Source: Branchinecta lynchi (taxonomy: Eukaryota > Arthropoda > Branchiopoda > Anostraca > Branchinectidae). From it: a stretch of 64,000 bases of DNA. The number at the start of each line of letters is the position of its first letter. The first letter of the stretch is position 1. The notes below the pieces were generated by a model. It ran no database searches and was not told the DNA's origin. It worked only from the letters and a program-made list of their open reading frames with translations. A program made the position numbers and the translations under genes. Location of the stretch: assembly GCA_023053575.1 (NCBI GenBank), contig JAKZAP010000016.1:19052030-19116029 (forward strand), given 5' to 3'. This document shows positions 1 to 13,300 of the stretch, piece after piece.

Positions 1-302
1 ACTTCGTTTCTTTGCTTTCTTTTTTCACCGGACAAGTAGTTCCGGAATTCAGTCAAAACCGGAAAATTGGCAGAAGTAAGGCAGGAAGTTTTCTTCAAAA
101 TAGATATGACTTATAGGGGTAAACACACAGGCTGAATCGACATCTGAACTTGGTTTTCACAGATCATTAGCTATTTGGCCTTAATCTGTTTCTGAATTTT
201 GATATTAAAATTGTTCAAGGAGTCTGAGGAAGACAAGACCATATTGTCTAGATCAAATATTGGATTTTTGGAATCTCATCGAAACCTTTGGTCTTGTTTC
301 TA
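1..302 (-). repeat. Family A repeat, terminal fragment
   Basis: This is the 5' end of a family A element in minus orientation, cut by the window edge. It carries the CCGGACAAGTAGTTC motif and ends with the family signature CGAAACCTTTGGTCTTGTT, as at 25889 and 37716. Confidence 0.8.
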
Positions 303-1204
303 GGGAGAAAAATAGGGAGAAATCAGACCTAAACACGAGGAATTTTAGGTAAAATCGGTATGAAAATAGGGAAAACTGAAATGAAAAGTGGAAGCACTGG
401 TGCCAAACCAACGATTAAAGGAAAACAAAGATCTCTCAAGTTGATAATGCTGAAAAGAACATAACCCAGGGCGGCACAGTGTAAAAGGCAGAAGATGTCC
501 GACAAATTTCAACCTTTATCAGTACAAAATTACACTAACCTGGCATTAACCCCGAATTACGATCTTCGGCTTTAGCTGCCATTGGCTTGGCTGGTATCAG
601 GAAAGATTCCTCCTTTTTTGTTATACAGCGCGGCTGCCACCTAGCGGCTCAGAAAGGACTCACTCACTAATGTTTGCGGCACGACTCGATACAGCTATTG
701 CGGGTATATGTGTAGACGTCTTTAGATTTCACTTTAATGGATAATAAACAGTAGTGCTTTTCACCTGATATAACCACATAATAGGAGAAAAATTCAAATT
801 GCACTTTTTGTCTTTCATCTGTTCTTTTTAACCGCTAGGTAACACTACCACTGTCAAAGCCGACGCAAAGAGATTTGAATATCTTGCGGCGTTAGAGAGA
901 ATTACTTTTGCTCTTCTGGTAAAGTTACGTTGTAATAAAAAACTTAGAAACCGTTCAGCATACCATCCAATTACAAGCTAAAATTTTTGATTTACTGGTT
1001 CTCATCGTTTTTCACGGTTGTAAGCTTTTGTGAGTTAACAGAATGAAAATTGGTATGCTATCATCAACCGCAAGTGTTGGTGCTGAAGAAAAGTTCCTTT
1101 CCCTAACATTTTGACTTCTTGCTCAAACTGAACAGTGTAGAAGAAGAGGCAGAAATTGCGAAGTTCATTGAGCCAACCAAGATCGAAAAAGCCAAGATAA
1201 AACA
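303..1204. other. DCP1 upstream flank, no gene recognised
   Basis: No protein, RNA gene or repeat family is recognised here. The stretch around 570-720 and 840-960 is slightly richer in CG dinucleotides than its surroundings and is the most likely place for the DCP1 promoter. No clear TATA box or initiator can be defended. Confidence 0.3.
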
Positions 1205-1253
1205 GTTTCCTATTCTTTCATTCCAGTATTTTTGTTGTGAAGATTTTGTTAAG
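1205..1253 (+). other. DCP1: DCP1 5' leader with a possible 3' splice site at 1225-1226
   Basis: A pyrimidine-rich run (TTTCCTATTCTTTCATTCCAG, given here as 1206-1226) precedes AG at 1225-1226, 27 bases before the start codon. It looks like the acceptor of a 5'-UTR intron. If it is used, the first transcribed exon lies further upstream, either in 303-1200 or outside the window. This is inference from the splice pattern only. Confidence 0.4.
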
Positions 1254-1367
1254 ATGACCGACATAAACCTAACTGCTATTCGCCGTGATGACCCATATGC
1301 TGAATCTATTGTTGGGAGTGCCACTCAAGTTGCAGTTTACAAGTTTAACTCATCTGGAAATGAATGG
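1254..1367 (+). CDS. DCP1: DCP1 coding exon 1 (EVH1 start)
   Basis: Codons 1-38 begin MTDINLTAIRRDDPYAES and end in GNEW. The DPY...I...ATQVA.Y.F pattern followed by a Trp is the start of the DCP1 EVH1 domain. I chose the ATG at 1254 because it is the first ATG of the open frame and gives the short N-terminus usual for the family. The frame is open back to 1119, but without another ATG. The exon ends TGG|GTGAGC, a good donor in phase 0. Tyr29 and Trp38 match the aromatic pocket residues of human DCP1A by spacing. Confidence 0.92.
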
Positions 1368-4300
1368 GTGAGCCTTTTTTCTTTGCCTATAGTCCAAGGC
1401 AGGCGAACGTGTGTAGTCTTGCATTTTTTCTTAGCGCATGATTTTCCTCGGATTTTTACTAGAGTATGTTATCAGTCTACCACAAATCCCTGATTTTGGG
1501 AAAGCCTATGCCAAACGCTGGGTATGTCCAGCGTTTGGTATACCCTATGCCTAACCCTATGCCTAACAAAAACAAAGGGCTCTAATGATCATGGAGATGA
1601 AAAACCTAACAGCACCCTATCTATTTTCCATGAATCCTATTTATTACCCAAGAGCCAATGTTCTGGTAGGCTGCTAGGTAGAAAAAGCTGAGGCACAGGA
1701 CACTTTGCATGCATAACCCTTGACTATGTAGAAAAGGAAATGAGGTTTTTCACATCTGTCATCAGCCGAGCCCTTTTGTTTTTGTTGTGAAAAAGATATA
1801 AAGGATTGTCTTTGATTTCTCTAATTCATGGTAGTAATTTCAGCCCTGTCCGAGCTGGTGCTCAGTAGTTATGACAGAAACTGTGTTTTTGATGTATGCA
1901 CTGTATACTGAAATCCATGCACCATACATGAAATCCAAGGTACAGTGCTTGAACGTCTAGCACCTAGGCATGGTGCTAGACATTTGAGCACCGTGCCTGA
2001 CAAGGGGCTAGTACTAGACTGTTATATTCCAAAGGATTATATCGATTAATCGCCTTTGCTTCCAATCTGGCCCTTGTGAAATTCTTAGACGCTTACGTGA
2101 GATTGTTTTTCTACATTCGCTACTAGACTAGCCACGAGTTATTTTCACAATAATAAGCAAGAAGTGAGAAGGCCACAGAAGATTGTAGGATTACTAGGAT
2201 TTGGTAGATTATGAAGTTAAGACCTAGTCCAAATTTGTATCCAAGCACTTGGGTCCAAGACGACGGAGTCCCCACGGCTGTCCGGAGGCGTTTTGGTTGT
2301 CTGAATTGATTCCTCTGAATTAAAGCTTGAAATTTGGAGTTTTATTTTTGCCTTGGAAAATACAATTCTGGAAAAAACAAAGGATGTCATTGTGTCTAAC
2401 TTTCGCTAGTAAGATCATAGGAAAACTCAAAGTAAAATAAATTTATTTTATAATTAATAATCTCACTTTCATATCAAACGGTTTTTATACCACGTTTTTC
2501 GTACTCGTCATTTCCTGCTTATTTCTGAGATAACTCGTAAGCAATTACTTTATTTATTTTTCTTAAAAACGTAAGCTCAAAACAATCCTGTTGATACAAC
2601 GTCAGTTAAAGCCCCCGGCGTCTCTATCATATTTGGTGTGATGCCATAAGTAAAGAAGTCACTATCCCCTGTCAAAGATAGAGCAATGTTATTGATGGTA
2701 GGAAAACAAGCGGGATTGTGACTCGTGGATCGCTGAGTTTGCCTTGGCAGGCTTTTACAGATGCTAAGAGATAACAGTATTCTGAGCGATAACTACAGAG
2801 TTTGTCATCGAAGACGTTTACAGAGGTGACCACGGCAGAGAGATTATTCCAGGCAGCTATAATTGTTAGTGCACTAGTGTTCCAGACTGCCTATAGGCTA
2901 TAAGAATCTTACTGCTGAGCCTTATCCGAAATTTGTCTGGCCATGTTCCAGCTGCCAGGTTTATTTCATAGCGTTCAAGCTATGATAATTCCTGTTACAG
3001 TACAGTAGAGGTATGCTTATTTGAACACTTTTTTAACTGTTCCACTACCTTGGCTTTCTTACTTGCATATAAAAAAGTGAAATGGAAAAGAAAAATAACA
3101 AACTTGATATCAGCTAACAGCCAACTATTTCAGGGTTATCCTGGAACACACTTGAAGCAGTAATTCAATTAAATTTCTTTGATTTTGAATTTATTAAAAA
3201 GGTCCTTCCTCTTTTGAAGGCCTTGTCCGAAATTTGTCTGGCCATGTTCCAGCTGCCAGGTTTATTTCATAGCGTTCAAGCTTGCTAAGAAGGTGCGTTC
3301 CTCCCGGCAAAATTTTCAAATTATAAAAACAAAACAGAGGTGTCAGCTGAGTCCCTTTCATAGGTGAATGGTGATTAGCAAAATATTCAAAAAGTAAAAA
3401 AAACGTGAGTGATTATTACTAGTATTTATAGGAAAAAATGCCTGGTTTGGGTTTTAGTTTTGTCTTCGGCGATCATTCACTCTTAGCAAACGTTCACATA
3501 AGCATACCTCTACTGTACATCAACAAACAGGGAAATGGGGAAAGATTTGTTAGCAAGATGAAGTTGGTTAAGACCAACAATTGGTCTGCGGGACTGACAT
3601 CTTGAAAGTCTGTTAATAATCGTATGTGAAGCTGTTCTAGTTGACAAATTTGATGCGCTGTGGATAAACGGAAAATGCTTACAATTAATTTGTAGCTGGG
3701 TTGAATGTTGAAGACTTTCTTGTTTTAAGTGACAATCTTGAAGTAGGCCTATAACTGAAAAAGGCTGAGATCCAGCTGTCTCGTAACATATCACTTATTC
3801 ACTTAATTATTCCTTAAAACCCGATAAGAATGTGTTACTTCCTTTGTCTGTTATCCATCAATAATAGACTTCATTGCAATAAATATCTTAAAATCGTTTT
3901 CCTTCTTTTCTATAGGTGCAACTGTGTAAAATGTTGCATCTTTAGCCCTCAAAATGCAGGTTTTTGTTTAAATTCAAATTCTCCGCTTCTGGCTGAATTT
4001 TGGTTTGTCGTGGAAGGAACACACACTCTGAAGGTCATTACTAAAGCCCTGGTTGTAAAAATACAAAATCCCTCTGATAGTCGTAATATTTCAATGAATT
4101 CAAATATCAGTCACGAACATAAGCTGCCTTTTCAGTTAGCCTTTATGAGCCCATTCTTTATTTACTGTTACACAATAGTATTCTAGAGTTTCTGCAGAGA
4201 TGGTCACTACAGAGCATTCCCGATGAATCCTCTAAAAATTCTAGAAAAATCCTGCCCCCCCCCCATCAGGAAGGTGTCAGGACTCCCCTATGGCTGGCTA

Positions 4301-7300
4301 CACCATTGAACTGCCTGATCTTAGCACTTGAGCATTATATTTACACTTTCTCTTATAATCAATTTGCAGCTTAATTCAATTAAAAAAACTAACATCCAGT
4401 TAGTAAAAATCACAAGCGATGCATTGAAATTATGTGATGTCATGATTCTAAAAATTTTCTGTGTGCCAAAATTAACGTATGATGGATGATTTAAACACAG
4501 TTGTTGGCTTGATCACATTCAAATTATTCTTTTTCTAATCAAGAATTGTGATACTTAGTAGCAAGTTAGAGAGGTATGGTAATATTGAACTCAAACCAAA
4601 GCTAAAGTTCAGGAGAATCATATTCCAGTCACCAGAGGCTCAGAATTTGAAAGTTCTTTATTTAGAAGCTAACCTACCCCTAGGTTTCTAGTGTAGGCCT
4701 AGGCTGTACGTAAGAAGCTAGGCTATACGCATCCCTGCATGGTCGGACCTTAGACTGTAAGGAAACATTTTCTGCAAGTAACAGTAATAACTGTTAGAGC
4801 TAATAAAATAAAAATAATTTAATCAAGGGAAGTTATATACTCCCTGTTTTACTTCTTAAACTTCCTTGCTGGACTACATTGTATACTAAACTTTTTTTTT
4901 TAACTTTGACGGATAAGCTTGACATAGTCTACTTCAGATATCTAGGATCTCTGCTGTGCCTACCATGGGTTTGTGTTCTGCGATTGGAAACTTACCTGTC
5001 GACAAGTCCGTCAGTGTTATTCTAAATTAGTGGTGGAAAATCTCTATGAAAATATTTGTGAGTGTTTTGTGATTGTTTTATGTCTTTCGTCCTTCGTTAC
5101 CATACTGTACTTATGCCCTTGGTTAGCGTGCAGTGGCGAAACTAGGGGAGGGCAGCTGCCCCAGACATCTTCAGTGCCGACAAGAGCTGTTAGGTAAATC
5201 AGTAAAATTCTTGTTTGGAAATCGGCAGTGTTTGTCGGTGCGGTGGCGGTGCGAGGATCCCGTTTTTTTCCACCTCTGATCCCCCCCCCCCTCACCACTA
5301 CCATAATGTCAAGAATAGGTTCGGACACGTAAATTGCACATATCTGGCATCGGCTTCTACCATCTATCAAGCGTCACTCGAACGGAGCATTTCAAACGTC
5401 CAGTAAGCCTACAAGAACGGTACCGCTCAGCCCCACCTTCATCCCACCGACGAAAAGATCCGGTTTCGGCCTCATATTACGTGTCTTGGTCCCATGAATT
5501 TTTTACCTTTCAAGTTTTATCTCAATCACTCTATCCGTTCGTCCCCTACCCGTATTACAATGTTTCCGAGACCTCCTTGTAGCACTGTTCTCGGACTCGG
5601 ATAAACTGAAGATCTTGGGCAAGTTTCAGTCGAACCCGAGCACTTTCTAGGGCCCATGAACCCGTTTGGTTTCTGAGGAGTATCGAAAAGTTACTCTGAC
5701 CCCTACGTTCCACTCAGTTGTCGGGTTTCGTTCGGACACAGAGTCAGCAAATCTGCTCCGATCAGCCATCAAGTTTCAAGAAAACTAGATTGCCTGTTCA
5801 CTTCACCTGTACTATTGGTCCAACGCATCCATACCAAATGTCAAAAAAATATCTAAACCCCTGTGAGAGTTATCATGCTAAAAGACGGACAGACAAACTT
5901 TACGAACCCATATGTGCTAACGTTTTGGACCCCAAAAAGTCGCTTAGTTTACAAGCGAAAAAGACAGCCGCGTAAATCTTCAAGCAGTGAAGTAATCTGT
6001 TGCAGTGTCTTTATCATTTCTTTTCTGGTTTGCAAGACTATTGACTGCATATTATGTTCCTGGGTCCATTTGAACACCATTGGTGCCAGGAAGTGAATGG
6101 CGAATTCAGTATCTTTCGTTAGAAAACCATCTCAGCTGATACCTGTGTTACAACTTATTATTGCAACGGTTGTAAGATTATTTTTGCGAGAAACGGTTGA
6201 CGTAGCGGCAACGGCGCTTTTTGTTGGTAAATCATTAAATCTTGTCGGTATAAAATCTGGGCTTGCCCCCCCCCCCCCCCACGAAAATCTAGTTTCGCTA
6301 CTGTTAGCGCGTCATTACTTCTTCATTCATTCATTGCTTAATTGGTTTAAAAACAATTGCATTTAGATTTCTTAGATTGGTACTGTTGCCCTTTGGCAGT
6401 GAAGAGCTGCAGGAACTAGAGGAGAGACAAATGCAGCAGCACCTTCTGACTAACTGCCTTCTCCTCCAAGGTGGGGCCACCTGTCACTTGTCACCACCTG
6501 ACCCCTCCCCAAGGAGGGGCCAACAGATATCCATCAGCCAATCCCTGTCTTTAACCATTGAAATCTCTTTCAGGAGAAGTTGGATATTGAAGGTGCTTTC
6601 TTTGTTTACTCAAGGTAAGAATGTGTGGGATGGATTTGGTAGAGCATTTATTCAACTAGTTGAATCGCACTTTTTATAGACTAAATGATAATAGTTCTTT
6701 ATTACTGGATATAACCTGCTAGCTGCTCTTGTTGGTCAAAGGGCACCTTTTTTCACTTACCAGCAAATACATGACATGCCTTAAATATTTAGAAACCGTA
6801 TAATTTTGAGTAAATTTTGTCTAGTTTAATTATTTGTTATACCTAGCTAGAAAACCACCACTAGTCCTCTCTTTCTACTGCTATTGTAACAAGAGCTGTA
6901 AGCTCATATGGCACCTGCATGGGTTAAGATGTATTGATTGATCAAAAGTAAGTTTCGACTTTGCGGTTGAGATACGCAGTCTAAGGGAGCCAGAACTTAT
7001 TTGTAAGCAAATCCCTTGAGGCAAAAATGATAATGGACTGATGGGTATCATGAAAATGCATATATTGCTTAAAAGTATTTCTCTTACTTTGCGGTCAAGA
7101 TTGGTACTTTAAAGTTTAACTGAAAAGGGCAGAGATGGGACAGTCTTGTTACCCCTCACCTATTCACTTAAAGAGGCTTGAAGACCCGATGAAAATGCGT
7201 TACTTCGTGGCTCCGCTATTCACAAGAAATAAATTTTTCAAATAGTGGAGTTTCCCTGTCAAATTTGTGGTACTACCTGTGTCGTATGCTTGACGAAAAA

Positions 7301-10300
7301 GATTTATGACATTTTTTTGTTCAAGCACTAAGCAGTCTTCACCAAGCTTATCACCGCCCACTGAATAGCCGCGTTTGTGTTCCGATTGAAATATTCCGCG
7401 TCATAGTAGAATTTGCGCTGTGAGGACAGCAGTGGATCTTCTGAACCTCACTACTAGAGCAGATAGTGGAAAATCAAGAAAACTCTTAGCAGAATCTAAA
7501 TACTCAGTGTATTCAACTAAATGATACAAAAATATGTTTGCTTTTCAGTTAAACTTTAAAGAATAATCGGATTTGGAAAATAGCGGTTTCTAAGCAAATC
7601 TTGTTGCATCTCTAATATTTCCGCGAAGTTTCGTCGTCTTAGCACATCTGGAAGTACCTTAACTCGCGATCACGGAATCCCAGACCCCCCCCCCTCCAAT
7701 TCCACCCATAATACCCGGAGCTAATCCGGTTCTGTAAATGATTTATCCAGAGCATTTGTTTATTATTCTCACAAAGTTCGATCCCGATCACACCAATTTA
7801 AGAGGGTCATATATTTCCCCTTCCCCCCCCCCCCCAATAGTTGTCGGATTCGGTCAGGAAATGAAAAAGATCACAGAGAGAAATGTCCTCTGTTCAATTA
7901 TTACATTTCACTCGAATCCGATCACCCGTTCCAAAGTTACGCATGACTCAATATTCCGGATTCCCCTCCCTCCACTCCCCCCTAAGATTATCATATCGAG
8001 GATTTTTCTTTTTATTTCCAAGTCAGTTTGTGGGACCTGATATGACTGCCAAGGTTCGTCGTGAAAATCCCCAAAAACAGAAATTCCGGGACCCCCCCCC
8101 CCCCCCTCCAAGTATCCGGGATCCATTCCGATGGTGTAAAAGATTTATGGAGCAGATGTTTGTTCTTCCCAGCAAGTTTCACTCCGATCCCTCCATTCTA
8201 ACCGTTTCTCGAGATTTCCGGTCCCCCCCCCCCCCAACTCCCCCCACAGTGGCCGGACCCGATCCGGTTCAGTAAATGATTTACCCAGAGCATATGTTTG
8301 TTCTTCCCACAAAATTCCATCCCGATCTCTCCATTCTAAGTGGGTCACGTATTCCCCCCCCCAATAGTTGTCGGATCCGGTCCGGACATGGAAAAGATCA
8401 CCAGAGAAATGTCCTCTGTCCAATTCTTAAATTTCACTCGAATCCCATCACCCGTTCCAAAGTTACGCATGATTCAGTATTCCGAATTCCCCTCCCTCCG
8501 CTCTCCCCGCGATTATCAGATCGACGAAATTTTTATTTTCAAGTCAGTTTGATCGGCTCTCTGATATGCCTGCCAAGTTTCGTCGTGAAAATCCCCAAAA
8601 CCGCCATCGCCGACCCCCCCCCCCCCCCCCCCAGTTTCACTCCGATCCCTCCATTATAACCGTTTCTCGAGATTTCCGGTCTCCCCCCCAACTCCCCTCA
8701 CAGTGGCCGGACCCGATCCGGTTCAGTAAATGATTTACCCAGAGCATCTGTTTGTTCTTCCCACAAAATTCCATCCCGATCTCTCCATTTTAAGTGGGTC
8801 ACGTATTCCCCCCCCCCAATAGTTGTCGGATCCGATCCCGACATAGAAAAGATCACCAGAGAAATGTCCTCTGTCCAATTCTTAAGTTTCACTCGAATCC
8901 GATCACCCGTTCCAAAGTTGCGCATGATTCAGTATTCCGAATTCCCCTCCCTCCGCTCTCCCCACGATTATCAGATCGACGAAATTTTTATTTTCAATTC
9001 AGTTAGATCGGGTCACTGATATGCCTGCCAAGTTTCGTCATGAAAATCCCCAAAACCGCCATCGCCGACCCCCCCCCCCCCTAAGTGTCCGGATCCGGCA
9101 CAATTGTCCAAACGATTTATCTAGAGCAGATCCTTGTTCTTCCCAGCAAGTTTCACTCCGACGTTTCTTGAAATCTCCGGTCTCCCCCCCCCCCCCCCAA
9201 CTCCCTCTGGCTACCGAATCCGGTCAAGATCTTAAACGGGACATCAAAGATATATAGTCGATTCACTTATTAAGTTTCATTCCAACCCGATCACCCATTC
9301 GAAAGTTACACACTACTCAATTTTCCGGATTCCCCCGCCCTCCACTTCCCCCCAAGATGGTCAGATCAGAAAACTGATTATTTCTAAGTTTGTTTTGCCG
9401 GGCCTCTGATATGCCTGCTAAGTTGCATGGTCCTAGCACATCTGGAACTCGAAAAAGTGTGACAAACTGCCCTCGATTTTTAAGTTTCCACCGCCCTCCA
9501 CTCCCCCGCATATGGTTGGATCGAGAAACTGATTCTTTCCATGTTAGTTTGGTCGGGTCCCTGATATGCCTGCCAAGTTTCATTGTCCTAATTGTGATCG
9601 GTATATGGCACCTGAGCCAGAGGTTTCAAGTGCCATACAAATGTTCTGTTTTCTGTGGGAAGTAACTATAACAAGACCAAAGGTTTCGATGGGATCCCAA
9701 AAATTCAATATCTGATCCAGACAACTGGGTCTTGTCTTAGCCAGATCCAGTCTTCGCCAGACTCCTTGAACATTTTTACAATCAAAATTCAGAAAGAGAT
9801 TAAGGCCAAATAGCTAATCACCTGAGAAAACCAAGTTCAGATTTGGATTCAGCATGTGTGAAACTTCCTGCCACTTCTGCCAATTTCCCGGTTCCGGCCG
9901 AACTCCAGAACTACTTGTCCGGCGAAAAAAGAAGGCTCAAAGACGAAATCAGGGTATCTTCTTTCCCCAGTAATGAACATCTAATCAACTTCAAATAGAA
10001 ATTTAGCTTATAACAAATTTTCCGATTCCAGCCGGATTCCGGTCGAACTATATGTCCGGGTAAAATACGATTGTCATACAGGGACTCAGCATCTCTTCTT
10101 ACCCCTAAATCGCTTATCTAATCAACTAGAAATAAAACTTTGACTTCCAACAGTTTTCCAGTTTTGGCCAGATTCCGGACGAACTACATGTCCAGATAGA
10201 AACTTGTTTTCACAAAAGTGTTCAGTATGTCTTCTTGCCCTAAATCGAACATCTAATCAACTCCAAATAAAACTTTTAATTTTGACAAACTTTCCGGTTT

Positions 10301-13300
10301 GGGCCAGATTCCGGTCGAAATACTTGTCCATCGAGAAAATAGTTTTCACCATCGTCTTCAGCATGTCTTCCTACCTCTAAATCGAACATTTAATCAACTT
10401 CAAATAAAAGTTTTACTTTCAACAAACTTTCCGGTTTGAGCCGGATTCCAGGCGAAATACTTGTCCGTCGAGAAAATAGTTTTCACCATCGTCTTCAGTA
10501 TGTCTTCCTACCCCTAAATCGAACATCTAATCAATTTCAAATAAAACTTTTACTTTCAACAAACTTTTCGGTTTGGGCCGGATTCCGGGCGAAATACTTG
10601 TCCGTCGAGAAAATAATTTTCACCATCGTCTTCAGCATGTCTTCCTACCCCTAAATCGAACATCTAATCAACTTCAAATAAAAGTTTTACTTTCAACGAA
10701 GTTTCCGGTTTTGGCCGGATTCCGGGCGAACTACTTGTCCGATGACAAAATGGTTTTCACCATCGTGTTCAGCATGTCTTCTTACCCCATAATCGACTAT
10801 CACATTAGCTGTTTCAAAATATTTTGTTTGTCCCTTAATTTGAATCCCCTCCCCCACCCCTAAACGTAGAGCTACAAAGCCCATCTACGAACTTGACTGG
10901 TCCGACGACCCAACGACCCTCACACCAAGTTTCATCAAAATATCTCATTCCCTTCGAGAGTTATCGTGCTTACAGACGGACGGACAGACGGACGGACGGA
11001 CAGAAGGACAACTTTTGCGATGTCATAGGTATCCCTCCACTTACGTTTTGGGATCCCAAAAATCATGAATGCCTCATGGTTTTTCATGAACTGCATGGAT
11101 AAGATGTGCAAGGTATAATTGATTATCTATTATACTTTCGTCGTGAAGAATGGTGAACAGGATGCAAGGGGTTCCCACTCCCCGGCACCTGTTGTACACT
11201 CTTTCCCGGCACCGTGTATCACCTGCGAAAACAAGCGGTGCCAGCACTAGTGCCGGACATAAATCGAGCGATTTCACTTGTTAGTATCCTGATTTTAATG
11301 TTCTAACATCTGGCAACCTCGACATTGTGTACTTGTTATACACTACAATTGAGAGTGGGCAACCCTTCGGTAGTAAAACCCCTAAAATCCACATAAAACC
11401 CCTGTTGCCCCCTTCTCCTTGTTAAGAGAATGGGCAACCCCTCGGTAGTAAAACCCACATAAAACCCCTGTTGCGCCCTTCTCCTTGTTAAGAGAAATAT
11501 CCATGGGTGGTCTGTTACTATCTTAATTGCATTATACATATTATACCACAAACAACAAGACCAAAAGGTTTCGATGGGATCCCAAAAATTTTAATGTTTA
11601 TCAGACATCTTGATCCAGACAATCGAATCTTGTACATTTCTAGGTCTTTGCTAGACGCCTTTAATATTTTTGTTACTTATCCATAATCAACCGCTTGAAT
11701 ATGTAGCCTACAATAAAAATGTTACCATTTTGAAGTTTTTTGCTTATGGGCAACTTTAGTACACCCACTGAGTAACCCCTGACTTATCCAGTACATCTTT
11801 TTTCCAATGAGTAACCCGTCCCTTACCAAGTACACCTTTTTTCAGTGAGCAATCCCTCACTTAACCAGTTCACCCTTATTTCAGTGAGTAGCCCCTCGCG
11901 TACTCTAGCAGTTCCCTTTTTGGTACACCATGAATCAACCCCCTCGCTTGGCTGACTCAAGTGTCGAACCCCTCGAGTACTCCTTTAACGGGTATAACCA
12001 ATTCCTAACCCATCGCGTGCACTGGGTTTGGTTCACAAGTACCTGGGACCGGCTCACCCCACCCCCTCACCAAACAACTTTAGTACACCCACTGAGCAAT
12101 CCCTCACTTATCCAATACATCTTTTTCCAGTGAGCACCCCTCCCTTAACAAGTACACCTTTTTCAGTGAGCAACCCCTCACTTATTCCTACAATTCCTAC
12201 TCATTTCCTACAATCATACATTAGATGTCGCACACACTCTCGCTCTCCACACATCGGGCAGAAGTAAGGACCAATTCTACCCGTGTACCTCCTCCTATCT
12301 CCCAACGGTACAATGTCAGCACGCAAACTTATTTATAATTTCAATTCCTCCCTATCGAAACCCTTTCGCGTCTCTTTCACCTCTCTATAAAACCTTAGAG
12401 ACCACCTTCGATCTTCGATTACGTCACTGAATCAGCACATGATTGTCGGCCGCCTGGGCAGAGCTATAATTGTTTGAGAATAAAGGGGTAGGACCGCTAT
12501 AGCCGAAAACTGGTCGACAAGTTTTGTGTCAGGTTTTCACTGGATTCCGGCTGAACTACTTGTCCGGCAACAAAATAACTTTCATATTCGAATTCAGCAT
12601 GTCTCCTTACCCCTAAATCAACTATCTCAATAGCTCTAAAAACAAATTGTACCTTAATTTGAAACCCCCTCCCCCACCCCTAAATGTAGAGCTACAGAGC
12701 CCATCTACGAACTTGACCTTACCCTTGACCCAAAGAATCCTCACACCAAGTTTCATCAAAATACCTTGTTCCCTTCGAGAGTTATCGGGCTTACAGACAG
12801 ACGGACAGACGGACATTTTTGCGATGTCATAGGTATCCCTCCACTTACGTTTTGGGATCCCCAAAACATTTTCTCCCCCCCCCCCCCCCACAGTTTGAGC
12901 TATAGAATGCCGATAAGTTTACAGTTCAGTATATTACCTCAAGGAAGCTTCAGGAACCAAATGAAAATTGTCTTTTTAACATTTATGAAGTGAGCGATCC
13001 AACCTCTTACTTCTAGTCAATTATCTTCAAACTTCAACAGGTATAAGTGTCCATGGTATAGGCTACTCTGCCTTAAATTAGCTTAAATCGCACTTTCTAG
13101 CGAGATAAGGTGGGGTGATCCTCTTGCGTTGAATGGGCTCACCGCTCACCGACATTCCTTGGTTGACAGATCTTGTTGTTGCATCGGCTGTCTAGCATCC
13201 CAGTGTAGCTACGTTCAGCATGTTTCCAGTTTATTCAAACAATGTTTACAACGGATACGTCAGCTATGATTTTTTCATCAGCATCACTTGTCCTTTCCTT

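Noticed and set aside
10436..10863. Repeated frames with ...RLQHVFLPLNRTSNQ... peptides, also at 55970-56480
   Set aside because: They are the 137-bp family A unit read across; 137 is not a multiple of three and each frame soon stops.
9670..11061. CRISPR-like regular repeats
   Set aside because: The units are 137 bp, contiguous without unique spacers, and in animal nuclear DNA.
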